This document shows, piece by piece, positions 42,878 through 52,193 of a DNA stretch of 64,000 nt (position 1 is its first letter; the number at the start of each line of letters is the position of its first letter). Made by a program: the position numbers and the translations under genes. The notes under the pieces were generated by a model, which worked only from the letters and a program-made list of their open reading frames with translations, searched no databases and was not told where the DNA came from. Origin of the DNA: Hephaestia caeni (lineage in GTDB: Bacteria > Pseudomonadota > Alphaproteobacteria > Sphingomonadales > Sphingomonadaceae); assembly GCF_003550065.1 (NCBI RefSeq), contig NZ_QXDC01000003.1:248001-312000 (forward strand), read 5' to 3'.

Positions 42878-45696
42878 TGCCTAAGCTCACCCGCCGCGGC
42901 CTGATGGCCGGCACGCTCGCATCGTCGCTCATCCCCAACATCGCGTTCGGCGCGCCGGCGGGAACACTGCGCCCGGTGACCCCGCGCGTCGAATGGCGGC
43001 GACGCCCGGAAGGCATCGACACCCCGCGCCCGCGCTTCACCTGGACCGCCGAAGCGACCGATCCGGCCGCGCAGGGCGTCCGGCAATCGGCGTGGCGGAT
43101 CGTCGTTGCCAGCAGCGCAGCGAAGGCGGCGGCGGGCACCGGCGACATCTGGGACAGCCGCAAGGTATCGGGCAGCGGATTCAGCGCCCGCCCCGACCAC
43201 GACCTCAAGATGGCGGCACAGACACCCTATTGGTGGGCGGTGATGCTGTGGAGCGACGACGGCAAGGCCTCGACATGGAGTGCGCCCGAGCGTTTCATCA
43301 CCGGCGTGACCGACGGCTGGCAGGCGACATGGATTGCGGCCGACAAGGGCTGGCCGGTTCATATCGCCGAATCGCGTAAAGGCGCCGACAATCCCGGCCC
43401 CAAGGCGATGCCGCTGTTCCGGCGCGCGTTCACCATCGGCAAGCCCGTTCGCCATGCGGTCATCTCGATCAGCGGGCTCGGCCATTATCAGCTCAGCATC
43501 AACGGGCGCGAGACCACGGCGTCGCTGCTCAATCCGGGCTGGACCGATTATCGCAAGACCGTGCTCTACAACAGCTACGACGTCACCGAGTTGTTGCAGC
43601 CGGGCGCCAACGCGCTGGGCGTGATGCTGGGCAACGGCATGTACAATGTCGAGCAGGTCGCCACCCGCTACAAGAAGTTCGTCGGCACCTTTGGCCAGTT
43701 GCGGCTGATCGCGCAACTCGCGATCACCTATGAAGACGGCAGTCGCGAGATCGTCGGCAGCGACGACCGGTGGCTGACGCGGCCCGGCCCGATCGTGTTT
43801 TCGTCGATCTTCGGCGGCGAGGATCACGATGCCCGGCGCGAGATCGCCGATTGGGATCGCGCGGGTGCGCCGCGCGACGGTTGGGCGCCCGTGCTGGTGG
43901 TCGATGGTCCCGAGGGCACGCTCAAGCCGCAAGGCATCCCGCCGATGACGGTGGGCACCACCTACCCCACGGTGGCGATCACCGAGCCCCGGCCCGGCGT
44001 CTTCGTCTACGATTTCGGCAAGAACTGTTCGAGCCGCCCGGTGCTCACCGTCCGCGGCCCCGCAGGCAGCACGATCAAGCTCAGCCCGTCCGAAGTGCTG
44101 GGCGACGACGGGCTGATCGAGCCGCGCAGCATCGGCGCGCGCCCCAATCTGCCGGTCTGCTACAATTACACGCTCGCGGGGCGTGGCGACGAGACATGGC
44201 GGCCGCGCTTCACCTATTGCGGCTCGCGCTACCTCCAGGTCGAGGGCGCGAAACCCGCCGACCGCGCAGGCCCGAACGACATCGCCATCGTCGCGCTGGC
44301 GAGCGAGTTCGTCCATACCGACCTTCATCAAGGTGGGCGGTTCGATTCGAGCCAGAAGCTGCTGGTGCAGACGCACGACCTGATCAAGCAGGCGGTGCTG
44401 AGCAACACCGCGAGCGTCCTCACCGATTGCCCGCATCGCGAGAAGCTCGGCTGGCTCGAACAGACGCATCTCAACGCCGAAACCGTCCTTTACGTCGAGG
44501 ACGGGATCACGATGTACGAGAAGATGCTCGCCGACATCGTCGACGCGCAGCTTCCGAGCGGCCAGATCCCCGAGATCGCCCCCGAATTCGTCCAGTTCAC
44601 CGGCGTCGACGAGATGTTCCGCGATTCGCCCGAATGGGGCGGCACCGTCGTGATCGGGGCGTGGAAGGCGTACCAGTTCTACGGCGACACCCGCGTGCTC
44701 GACATCGGTTATCCGGCAATGAAGCGCTACGCCGATTACATGGGGAGCAAGCGCACCGACCGGGGCCTGGTCGATTACGGGCTTGGCGACTGGCTCGATC
44801 TCGCGCCGCCGACGACGCCGCGCATCGGCAACCAGCGCCCGACGCTGACGACGATGGGGGTGACGGGCACCGCGACTTATTATCAGATGCTCACCTGCCT
44901 GGTCGATATCGCCGGGCTGCTCGGGCGCACCGCCGACGCCGCCGATTTCGCCAGGCGCGCCGACGAGGTGAAGGCCGCCTTCAACGCCGCGTTCTTCAAC
45001 GCCGCCACAGGCAATTACGATCGCAACAGCCAGACCGCCAACGCGATGCCGCTCGCGCTCGGCATGGTGCCGGCGGGGCAAGAGGCCCGCGTGCTCGCCG
45101 CGCTGGTCGCCGACATCCAGTCGCGTGGCGACCATGTCACCGCGGGCGACGTCGGATTCCATTATGTCGTGCGGGCACTGGCCGAAAACGGCCGGTCGGA
45201 CGTGCTCCACGCGATGCTCTCACGCACCGACGCGCCGAGCTATGGCGCCCAGATCATGGCCGGCGCCACCGCGCTGACCGAGAATTGGGATCCCAGCCGC
45301 GGCGGCTCGCAGAACCACTTCATGCTCGGCCATGCGCTGGCGTGGCTCTACAGCGGCCTCGGCGGTATCCGGCTCGATTTCTGGGCGCGCGGCGCAACGC
45401 CGCTCACGATCGCGCCGCAGCTCGTGCAGGGGCTCGAGGCGGCCGAGGCGCGCTACGATTCGGTGCTTGGGCCGGTACGCAGCGCGTGGCGCCGGAGCGG
45501 CGCCGCGACGCGGTTCGAGATCACCGTCCCCGCCGGCGCCGTCGCGACGGTGCGCCTGCCCGCACCGCTCGCGAAACTACGGGTGGATGGCGCCCCGGTC
45601 GCGCGCGCGCGCGGCATTTCGGGCGCCACCGACCGGCACGGCGAGGCCACGCTGTCGGTGGGCTCGGGGCGTTATCTGTTCGAGGCGTTGGCCTGA
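42877..45696 (+). CDS. GH78 family alpha-L-rhamnosidase (first copy)
   Basis: A 939-residue exported enzyme with a Tat-like signal (MPKLTRRGLMAGTLASSLIP, cut after AFG). Domain order is typical of GH78: N-terminal beta-sandwich modules (VEWRRRPEGIDTPRPRFTW...AWRIVVASSAAKA; HYQLSINGRETTASLLNPGWTDYRKTVLYNSYDVTELL), then the (alpha/alpha)6 catalytic domain with the acid motif TDCPHREKLGWLEQTHL and base region ALTENWDPSRGGSQNHFMLG, then a C-terminal sandwich. Start coupling by TAATG to the GH-A gene. Its 3' end overlaps the converging esterase gene by 25 bases. Confidence 0.93.
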   Translation: MPKLTRRGLMAGTLASSLIPNIAFGAPAGTLRPVTPRVEWRRRPEGIDTPRPRFTWTAEATDPAAQGVRQSAWRIVVASSAAKAAAGTGDIWDSRKVSGSGFSARPDHDLKMAAQTPYWWAVMLWSDDGKASTWSAPERFITGVTDGWQATWIAADKGWPVHIAESRKGADNPGPKAMPLFRRAFTIGKPVRHAVISISGLGHYQLSINGRETTASLLNPGWTDYRKTVLYNSYDVTELLQPGANALGVMLGNGMYNVEQVATRYKKFVGTFGQLRLIAQLAITYEDGSREIVGSDDRWLTRPGPIVFSSIFGGEDHDARREIADWDRAGAPRDGWAPVLVVDGPEGTLKPQGIPPMTVGTTYPTVAITEPRPGVFVYDFGKNCSSRPVLTVRGPAGSTIKLSPSEVLGDDGLIEPRSIGARPNLPVCYNYTLAGRGDETWRPRFTYCGSRYLQVEGAKPADRAGPNDIAIVALASEFVHTDLHQGGRFDSSQKLLVQTHDLIKQAVLSNTASVLTDCPHREKLGWLEQTHLNAETVLYVEDGITMYEKMLADIVDAQLPSGQIPEIAPEFVQFTGVDEMFRDSPEWGGTVVIGAWKAYQFYGDTRVLDIGYPAMKRYADYMGSKRTDRGLVDYGLGDWLDLAPPTTPRIGNQRPTLTTMGVTGTATYYQMLTCLVDIAGLLGRTADAADFARRADEVKAAFNAAFFNAATGNYDRNSQTANAMPLALGMVPAGQEARVLAALVADIQSRGDHVTAGDVGFHYVVRALAENGRSDVLHAMLSRTDAPSYGAQIMAGATALTENWDPSRGGSQNHFMLGHALAWLYSGLGGIRLDFWARGATPLTIAPQLVQGLEAAEARYDSVLGPVRSAWRRSGAATRFEITVPAGAVATVRLPAPLAKLRVDGAPVARARGISGATDRHGEATLSVGSGRYLFEALA

Positions 45697-46910
45697 CCAC
45701 ACCCCTGCGCCAGAACGACCGGCAGCGCGGCCTCGGCCATGCGGGTATAGCCGGCATCGTTCGGGTGCAGGTGGTCGCCGATCTGGTCGGACAGCCGCAT
45801 CACGGCCGGCTTCCCCGGCTCCTGCATCGCCTTGTCGAAGTCGATCAGCCCATCGAAGCGGGCGGCGTTGGCGCGTAGCCAGGCGTTGACCGCCTGCCGG
45901 CGCTGTTCGCCCGCGGCATCGGCGTAGGCCGCGCCTTCATAGGGCAGCAACGTCCCGAAGATCACCTTGAGCCCGCGCGCCCTCGCACGGGTCAGAAGCT
46001 GTTCGTATGCGGCGATGAGTTGATCGGCGGGGGGTTGCCAATCCTTGGCCGGATCCTTGACCTTGCCGATATCGTTGATGCCTTCGAGCACGACGACATG
46101 CGTCGCGCCCGGCACCGACAGCACATCGCGATCGAAGCGCGACAAGGCGTTGGGGCCGCGCCCGCTGCTGAGCAGGCGGTTGCCGCTGATGCCCTGGTTG
46201 GCGACCGCCCAGCAACGGCCGTCGGGATTCGCGACGAGCATGCGTCCGAGCTGGGCGGGCCAGCTCATCGCCTTGCCCGGCGTTGCGCCAGCGCCCTCGG
46301 TGATCGAATCGCCGAAGGTGACCAGCACCCGCGTCGCCGCGCTGCCGCCGATCGCGAGCCCGCTGACCACACCCGATGCGCGGGCGCGCCGCGGCGAGAC
46401 GAGGTCCAGCGATCCGGTCGCGTCCCCGGCGACGATATCGACCATCTGCGCGTGCGCGGGCGGTGCGGTTTCTTCGGGGAAATAGACCGAGATTGCGAGT
46501 CGTTCACCGGCCGTCACCGGATAATCGATCGGATCGGAGAGCATCGGCGCGAACGCCGGCACCCGCACTCCGGCGACGCGGCCGAAGGTCAGCGCGCGCA
46601 AGCTGCCGGCGACGGGCTTGCCCGCCGCGTCGAGCCGCACGATCGAGGCTGCCCCGATCCTGAGCGGCACGTCCGCGAGTTCGTTGCTGAACCGGACGCG
46701 CAGCGTGGTGCCGGTGATACCTACACGGAGATCCTGCCGCACCGTCTCGGCATGGAAAGGCCGGCCAAGCCCGTCGCGGATCGCGGGTTCATAACCGATC
46801 GGCGGCGCGGCCCAGCCCGGCACCCAGTGTTCGGGCGCGGCGGCATGCGCCGCCGTCAGCGCGAGCGCGCCGAGCAGCGGCAGGGCGGCAAGATGGCGCA
46901 GCTTCATCAT
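45672..46910 (-). CDS. SGNH/GDSL hydrolase, probable carbohydrate deacetylase
   Basis: A 412-residue periplasmic esterase with a Sec signal (MMKLRHLAALPLLGALALTA, ending AHAA). It has an N-terminal beta-sandwich of about 170 residues, then the SGNH domain: block I VTFGDSITEGAG (nucleophile Ser), block II Gly in NQGISGNRLL, block III GINDIG (Asn), and block V DHLHPNDAGY (Asp/His). This two-domain layout occurs in carbohydrate esterases that remove acetyl groups from pectin or other plant glycans. It begins 4 bases after the GH42 stop. Acetyl specificity is inferred from context. Confidence 0.85.
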   Translation of the reverse strand: MMKLRHLAALPLLGALALTAAHAAAPEHWVPGWAAPPIGYEPAIRDGLGRPFHAETVRQDLRVGITGTTLRVRFSNELADVPLRIGAASIVRLDAAGKPVAGSLRALTFGRVAGVRVPAFAPMLSDPIDYPVTAGERLAISVYFPEETAPPAHAQMVDIVAGDATGSLDLVSPRRARASGVVSGLAIGGSAATRVLVTFGDSITEGAGATPGKAMSWPAQLGRMLVANPDGRCWAVANQGISGNRLLSSGRGPNALSRFDRDVLSVPGATHVVVLEGINDIGKVKDPAKDWQPPADQLIAAYEQLLTRARARGLKVIFGTLLPYEGAAYADAAGEQRRQAVNAWLRANAARFDGLIDFDKAMQEPGKPAVMRLSDQIGDHLHPNDAGYTRMAEAALPVVLAQGCGQANASNR

Positions 46911-46913
46911 CGA

Positions 46914-49001
46914 TCAATCCTCGTCGGCGAACTGGAACAGCGCGACACCATGCGCGGCAACCTGCCCCCCCGTCCAGTCGCCGCTTACGGGTCTGGCGCC
47001 GGCGGGAAGCGCGAGCGGATGCGCGACGTCGCCGTGGTTGATCGCGATCAGCACCCGCTTGCCGGCGCCCGCGCGTTCGGCGATCTCGAGATCGGGATGC
47101 GCATCGGCGACGATCGGCGCCACCTTCGCATCGGCGAGCAGCGAAGCGGCGAGCTTCGCCATCGCCTCGGGCTCGAGCCAGGTGCCGACATAGGTGATGC
47201 TGCCGCGCCCGACCTTGCGCGTCACGATCGCGGGCTTGCCGTCGAGCCAGCCACCGGCGTCCTTGTAGGCCGCCAGCGTGCGCACGTCGCGCGCGACCGG
47301 TTCGATCGCCTCGGCCCAGATCGATGCCTTGCCCGCGATCGTGCCGGCGATCCCGACGCCCTCGTCGAGCGCATAATATTGCGCCACGCGCGCGCCCAGC
47401 AGCGCCGAGAGCGGCCCCGGCTGACGCTGGGGCCACAGCGCGTTGGCATCGTCCTTCATCCCCGAGCGCGGGCCGAGCACGAGATGGCCGCCGCCGCGGA
47501 CATAGGCGTCGAGGTGCTTCGCCTGCGCTTCGGTCACGACGTTGAGATCGGGCGCGACCACGAGCGGATAGGCCGTGAAATCCGCCTCGGGCGCGAGCAC
47601 ATGAACGCCCTGCGACTGAACCCTGAGCGGCCGATAGAAATCGGTGAACGCCCTGATCGGATCGAAATCCTTGTGGTGGCGCTGGAGGTCGATCGCCCAG
47701 CGGCTGTCGTACGAATAGATCATACCGACCTTCGCCGTCGGCTGGGTATCGGCGAGCAGCGCCGCCGCGCCGGTCATTTCGGTCGACATCTCCGCGATCT
47801 CGGGCTGGATCGGGTTGGGCGTGCCATCCTGCCCCAGCACCGTGCCGTAATAGGTTTCCTGCCCGTTCGCCGCCGGGCGCCACTGCCAATAGAGCACGGC
47901 ATCGGCGCCGTGCGCCACCGCCTGCCAACCCATCTCGCGGACCTGCCCCGGATCGAGCGCGCGGTTGATCTGCCCCCAATCGACGTGGCCGGCCTGCGTT
48001 TCCATCAGCCAAAAGTTGCGCTGCTTGTAACCGCGCACGAGATCGTGGTTGGCGCCGTTCGCGACCCAATCGGGGCGGCCTTCGGGGATATAATTGTCCC
48101 ACGACGCCAGATCGAGATCGCGGTGCATGACGAAATGGTCGAAGCCCGCGTTCCAGAACATCGTGTTGGTGGTGATGAACGACCGCGAATCGATGAGCGG
48201 GCGCATCGCGCGCGCCTGGTTCTGGACGTAATCGGTCCACATCGCGGTCGTGAAATGCCGGAAATCGAGCAGCAACCCCGGATTCTGCTGGCCGGTGGCG
48301 TGGAGCGGCACCTGATCGAAATCGTTGTAATGCTGGCTCCAATATTCGGCGGTCCAGCGCCGGTTGAGTTCGTCGATCGTGCCGTAGCGCGTCTTCAGGA
48401 AGGCGTGCCATGCCGCCACCGCTTCGGGATCGAACGACGGCGGCCCGACCTCGTTGTCGATCTGCCAGCCGACCACCGCCGGATGATGGCCATATCGTTT
48501 GGCCATCTCGACCGCGATGCGGCGCGATAAATCGCGATAGCGCTTGCTGGCGAAGGAAAATTGGCGGCGCCCGCCATGCCCCGCGCGACGCCCGTTTTCA
48601 TCGACGCGCAGCGTATCGGGATATTTCTGCGTCAGCCAGGCGGGCGGCGCCGCGCTGGGCGTGCCGAGGACGACCATGAAGCCGTGACGCTGCGCGGCCG
48701 CGATCGCGCGATCGAGCCAGGCGAAATCGAACCTGCCTTCCTCGGGCTCCATCCGGCTCCACGCGAACTCCGCAAGGCGAACCGTGTTGAACCCGGTCGC
48801 CTTCATCAGCGCCAGATCTGTATCCCAGCGCGATTCAGGCCAATGTTCGGGATACCAGGCGGCCCCGACCGCGATCGCGGGGCGATCGACATAAGCGGTT
48901 GCGCGCGCGGGGAAATCCGCAGGCTTCTGGGCAAGCGCCGCCGGCATGCCGGCGAGGCACGACGCCAATGCGAGCGCCGCAAAAACTGGCCTACAGATCA
49001 T
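46914..49001 (-). CDS. GH42 family beta-galactosidase
   Basis: A 695-residue exported enzyme; the signal runs from MICRPVFAALALASCLAG to ALAQ. GH42 features are GAAWYPEHWPESRWDTDLALMKATGFNTVRLAEFAW, VVLGTPSAAPPAWLTQKYP, the acid/base region VVGWQIDNEVG, and NFWLMETQAGHVDWG (nucleophile Glu), then a trimerisation-like domain and a C-terminal beta domain. ATG 49001 has GGGAG upstream; an earlier ATG at 49019 is possible. It heads a two-gene operon with the esterase and is divergent from the GH127-type gene. Likely acts on beta-galactosides of pectic side chains. Confidence 0.92.
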   Translation of the reverse strand: MICRPVFAALALASCLAGMPAALAQKPADFPARATAYVDRPAIAVGAAWYPEHWPESRWDTDLALMKATGFNTVRLAEFAWSRMEPEEGRFDFAWLDRAIAAAQRHGFMVVLGTPSAAPPAWLTQKYPDTLRVDENGRRAGHGGRRQFSFASKRYRDLSRRIAVEMAKRYGHHPAVVGWQIDNEVGPPSFDPEAVAAWHAFLKTRYGTIDELNRRWTAEYWSQHYNDFDQVPLHATGQQNPGLLLDFRHFTTAMWTDYVQNQARAMRPLIDSRSFITTNTMFWNAGFDHFVMHRDLDLASWDNYIPEGRPDWVANGANHDLVRGYKQRNFWLMETQAGHVDWGQINRALDPGQVREMGWQAVAHGADAVLYWQWRPAANGQETYYGTVLGQDGTPNPIQPEIAEMSTEMTGAAALLADTQPTAKVGMIYSYDSRWAIDLQRHHKDFDPIRAFTDFYRPLRVQSQGVHVLAPEADFTAYPLVVAPDLNVVTEAQAKHLDAYVRGGGHLVLGPRSGMKDDANALWPQRQPGPLSALLGARVAQYYALDEGVGIAGTIAGKASIWAEAIEPVARDVRTLAAYKDAGGWLDGKPAIVTRKVGRGSITYVGTWLEPEAMAKLAASLLADAKVAPIVADAHPDLEIAERAGAGKRVLIAINHGDVAHPLALPAGARPVSGDWTGGQVAAHGVALFQFADED

Positions 49002-49052
49002 ACCACTCCCTCTTGCCATTCGTATTATCATATGTCTAGATATAGCCGGGGT

Positions 49053-49067
49053 GGCGCTTAAAGTGCC
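49053..49067. promoter_or_regulatory. Imperfect palindrome in the GH42/GH127 divergent promoter
   Basis: The sequence ggcgctt-a-aagtgcc pairs at 6 of 7 positions. It lies in the 106-base gap between the two divergent starts, beside the AT-rich tract tattatcatatgtctagatat that probably holds the promoters. Confidence 0.35.
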
Positions 49068-49107
49068 AGAGGTAATTGGACCGAGCATTCCCATGAAGGA
49101 GAGCGAT

Positions 49108-50925
49108 GTGGGCGACGGCGTTTCGAGGCGTGATTTCTTCCATTGCGCCGCGTGCGCGGCAACCGCGGCGGGCACCGTCGCGCTGCCGGCGACCGCCTGG
49201 GCCGGCGCGGCGTCGGCGGCGATGCGCGGCAAGGAAGCGCTGCACGAATTCGATTACGGCGCGGTCCAGTTGACCGGCAGCGGTCGGATGAAGGAACATT
49301 ACGACCGCATCCATTCGCATTATCTAGCGCTCGACAACGATCGCCTGCTCAAGGTTTTCCGCCAGAATGCCGGGTTGCCGGCGCCGGGGCCGGACATGGG
49401 CGGCTGGTACGATGCCGACGGCTTCGTGCCCGGCCTCGCCTTCGGCCAATATGTCTCGGGCATCGCGCGGTTCGCGGCGACCACCAACAACGCCGCCGCG
49501 CACGCCAAGGTCGCGGCGCTGGTCGACGGCTTCGGCGAAGCGATCGTCAAGGCCAAGAACCCCTATGCCGGCAAGAACGCGCAAGATCAGTGGGCCGCCT
49601 ATGTGATGGACAAATATGTCGTCGCACTGGTCGATGCCTATCAGTTGAGCGGCGTCGAGCGCGCGAAGGAGCTGATGCCGATCGTCATCGACAAGTGCCT
49701 GCCCTATATCTCGCCGGTATCGCGCGACCGGATCGGCAAGGTCGATCCGCCCTATGACGAAACCTACGTCATCTCCGAAAACCTGTTCCACGTCGCCGAC
49801 ATCACCGGCGACGACCGCTTCCGCGCGATGGCGGTCCATTACATGCTCAACAAGGAATGGTTCGATCCGCTCGCGGCGGGGCAGGACGTGCTGCCGACCA
49901 AGCACGCCTACAGCCACACGATCGCGCTGAGTTCGGGCGCGCAGGCGTATCGTCATCTCGGCGATCCCAAATATCGCACCGCGCTGATCAACGCGTGGAA
50001 GTTCATGGAGCCGCAGCGTTTCGCGTCGGGCGGCTGGGGACCGGAGGAGCAGTTCGTCGAACTCCACAAGGGCCTGCTCGCCGAGAGTCTCAAATCCTCC
50101 AAGGCGCATTTCGAGACGCCGTGCGGCAGCTTCGCCGACATGAAGCTGGCGCGCTATCTGACGTCGTTCACCGGCGAGGCGCAATATGGCGACGGGCTGG
50201 AACGCATCCTCTACAACACGATGCTGGCCACCCGCCTGCCTGACAGCGATGGCGAATATCCCTATTATTCGAACTACGGCGCGGGCGGCGAGAAGCTCTA
50301 TTACCACAAGAAATGGCCGTGCTGCTCGGGCACGCTCGTCCAGGGCGTCGCCGATTATGTGCGCGGGCTCTATTTCCACGACAACGACACGTTGTTGGTC
50401 AACATGTACGCCACCTCCCAAGTCAAATGGGATCGCGCCGGCGGTGCGGTCGAGGTCGCGCAGGAGACGCTCTACCCCGCGACCGATACGGTGCGGCTCA
50501 CCGTGCGCAAGCCCGGCAACGGCCGCTTCACGATGAAGCTGCGCATCCCGGCCTGGGCCAAGGGCGCGACGATGGCGATCAACGGCCGGCAGCAGGCAGT
50601 GACGCCTGGCACGCTTGCCGCGGTATCGCAGACGTGGAAGGCGGGCGACACGATCGATCTCGTCATCCCGCAAGCCTTGCGCACGCTGGCGATCGACGAC
50701 CAGAACCCGAACCTCGCCGCCGTCATGCGCGGGGCGGTGATGTATGTCGGCGTCAATCCGTGGGAGGGGATCGAAAACCAAACGATCGCGCTGCCCGGCG
50801 CGCTGGCCCCGGTTCCGAACCAGGACCAGGCGTATCGCGCCGGTGTCGACGGGCGCGACCTGGTGTTCGTGCCTTATTATGCGATCGATACCGAGCGCTA
50901 TAACACCTACTTCAAGATCGCGTGA
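49108..50925 (+). CDS. GH127-type glycoside hydrolase (DUF1680), Tat-exported
   Basis: A 605-residue enzyme. GTG 49108 is chosen because AAGGAG lies six bases upstream; ATG 49093 would add five residues. The N-terminus VSRRDFFHCAACAATAAG is a twin-arginine signal. The (alpha/alpha)6 domain ends with the zinc/nucleophile cysteines: Glu336 and Cys339 in FETPCGSF, and Cys405-Cys406 in KWPCCSGT. The acid/base candidate is Glu313 or 314 in GGWGPEEQF. GH127 enzymes cleave beta-L-arabinofuranosides. Its stop overlaps the RuBisCO-like gene start region, tying it to the apiose pathway rather than to arabinose genes. Confidence 0.88.
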   Translation: MGDGVSRRDFFHCAACAATAAGTVALPATAWAGAASAAMRGKEALHEFDYGAVQLTGSGRMKEHYDRIHSHYLALDNDRLLKVFRQNAGLPAPGPDMGGWYDADGFVPGLAFGQYVSGIARFAATTNNAAAHAKVAALVDGFGEAIVKAKNPYAGKNAQDQWAAYVMDKYVVALVDAYQLSGVERAKELMPIVIDKCLPYISPVSRDRIGKVDPPYDETYVISENLFHVADITGDDRFRAMAVHYMLNKEWFDPLAAGQDVLPTKHAYSHTIALSSGAQAYRHLGDPKYRTALINAWKFMEPQRFASGGWGPEEQFVELHKGLLAESLKSSKAHFETPCGSFADMKLARYLTSFTGEAQYGDGLERILYNTMLATRLPDSDGEYPYYSNYGAGGEKLYYHKKWPCCSGTLVQGVADYVRGLYFHDNDTLLVNMYATSQVKWDRAGGAVEVAQETLYPATDTVRLTVRKPGNGRFTMKLRIPAWAKGATMAINGRQQAVTPGTLAAVSQTWKAGDTIDLVIPQALRTLAIDDQNPNLAAVMRGAVMYVGVNPWEGIENQTIALPGALAPVPNQDQAYRAGVDGRDLVFVPYYAIDTERYNTYFKIA

Positions 50926-50927
50926 CG

Positions 50928-52193
50928 ATGGACCGCGTCTTCGCAACCTACTGGATCGAAACCGCGTTTCCGCTCGCGCAGGCGGCGGAAACGATGGCGG
51001 GCGAGCAATCGACGGGCACCTTCGTGCGCGTCCCCGGCGAGACCGACGCGTTGCGCGAAGCGCATAGCGCGCGGGTCGAATCGATCGAGGAACTGGAAGA
51101 CGCGGCCGCGCCGTCGCTGCCCGGCTCGGGGCTGCCCAAAGACGGCGGCGACGGGCGGCGACGCACCGCGCGCGTGGTGCTGTCATGGCCGGTCCACAAT
51201 TTCGGGCCGTCGCTCCCCAATCTGCTCGCCACGGTGGCGGGCAACCTTTCCGAGCTGAAGGCCTTTTCAGGGCTCAAGCTGCTCGATCTCAAGCTGCCGC
51301 CGGTGTTCCTCGATCGCTATCAGGGCCCGCAGTTCGGCGTCGCGGGAACGCGCACGCTGGCGGCCGTCCACGATCGCCCGATGATCGGCACGATCATCAA
51401 GCCGAGCGTCGGGCTCGATCCCGAGGCAACCGCCGCGCAGGTCAAGGGCCTGCTCGCCGCCGGGATCGATTTCATCAAGGACGACGAGCTTCAAAGCGAC
51501 GGCCCTGCCTGCCCGTTCGAGGCCCGCGTCGCGGCGGTGATGCGCGTCATCAACGATCACGCCCAACGCACCGGCAAGAAGGTGATGTACGCCGCCAACC
51601 TGACCGGCGACATCGACGAGATGCTGTCGCGGCACGATCATGTGCTGTCGCAGGGCGGCACCTGCATCATGGCGAGCATGAATTCGATCGGCTTGCCCGC
51701 GATGAAAATGCTGCGCGCGCATGCACAGCTCCCGATTCACGGCCATCGCAACGGCTGGGGAATGCTCGGGCGGTCGCCCGCGATCGGGATGAGCTATCTC
51801 GCGTTCCAGAAGCTGTGGCGGCTGGCCGGGATCGATCACAGCCACGTCAACGGCATCGACAACAAGTTCTGCGAGACCAATGAGAGCGTCATCGCCTCGG
51901 CACGCGAGTGTCTGACGCCGATGTTCGACGCACCGCATCACGGCTGCGAGATCATGCCGGTGTTCTCATCAGGGCAATCGGTGAAACAGGCACACGCGAC
52001 CTATGCGGCGCTCGAATCGATCGATCTGATCTTCGCGGCGGGCGGCGGCATTCTGGCGCATCCGGGTGGACCGGCGGCGGGGGTCACCGCGCTGCGCCAG
52101 GCATGGGACGCGGCGGTGGCGGGCGTGCCGCTGGCCGAAGCCGCGCAGGGCTCACCCGAATTGCGCGAGGCCGTGGCGGCGTTCGGCGGGTGA
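50928..52193 (+). CDS. RuBisCO-like protein, 3-oxo-isoapionate-4-phosphate-processing enzyme (OiaT or OiaX type)
   Basis: A 421-residue form IV RuBisCO-like protein. Metal-site Lys-Asp-Asp-Glu (K184-E187, DFIKDDELQSD) is intact, as is the active-site Lys158 in GTIIKPSVGL; HGHRNGWGML replaces the RuBisCO His-Arg segment. Known relatives with an OiaK kinase act on 3-oxo-isoapionate 4-phosphate: OiaT gives 3-phosphoglycerate and glycolate, OiaX gives L-erythrulose 1-phosphate and CO2. Sequence by eye cannot decide; the coregulated glycolate oxidase favours OiaT. A GTG at 50922, overlapping the GH127 stop (GTGA), is an alternative start. The next gene overlaps its stop. Confidence 0.88.
   Translation: MDRVFATYWIETAFPLAQAAETMAGEQSTGTFVRVPGETDALREAHSARVESIEELEDAAAPSLPGSGLPKDGGDGRRRTARVVLSWPVHNFGPSLPNLLATVAGNLSELKAFSGLKLLDLKLPPVFLDRYQGPQFGVAGTRTLAAVHDRPMIGTIIKPSVGLDPEATAAQVKGLLAAGIDFIKDDELQSDGPACPFEARVAAVMRVINDHAQRTGKKVMYAANLTGDIDEMLSRHDHVLSQGGTCIMASMNSIGLPAMKMLRAHAQLPIHGHRNGWGMLGRSPAIGMSYLAFQKLWRLAGIDHSHVNGIDNKFCETNESVIASARECLTPMFDAPHHGCEIMPVFSSGQSVKQAHATYAALESIDLIFAAGGGILAHPGGPAAGVTALRQAWDAAVAGVPLAEAAQGSPELREAVAAFGG

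Noticed and set aside
50928..52193. Genuine CO2-fixing RuBisCO
   Set aside because: The protein is a form IV RuBisCO-like protein beside an OiaK-type kinase. There is no phosphoribulokinase or small subunit, and several RuBisCO catalytic segments are replaced.
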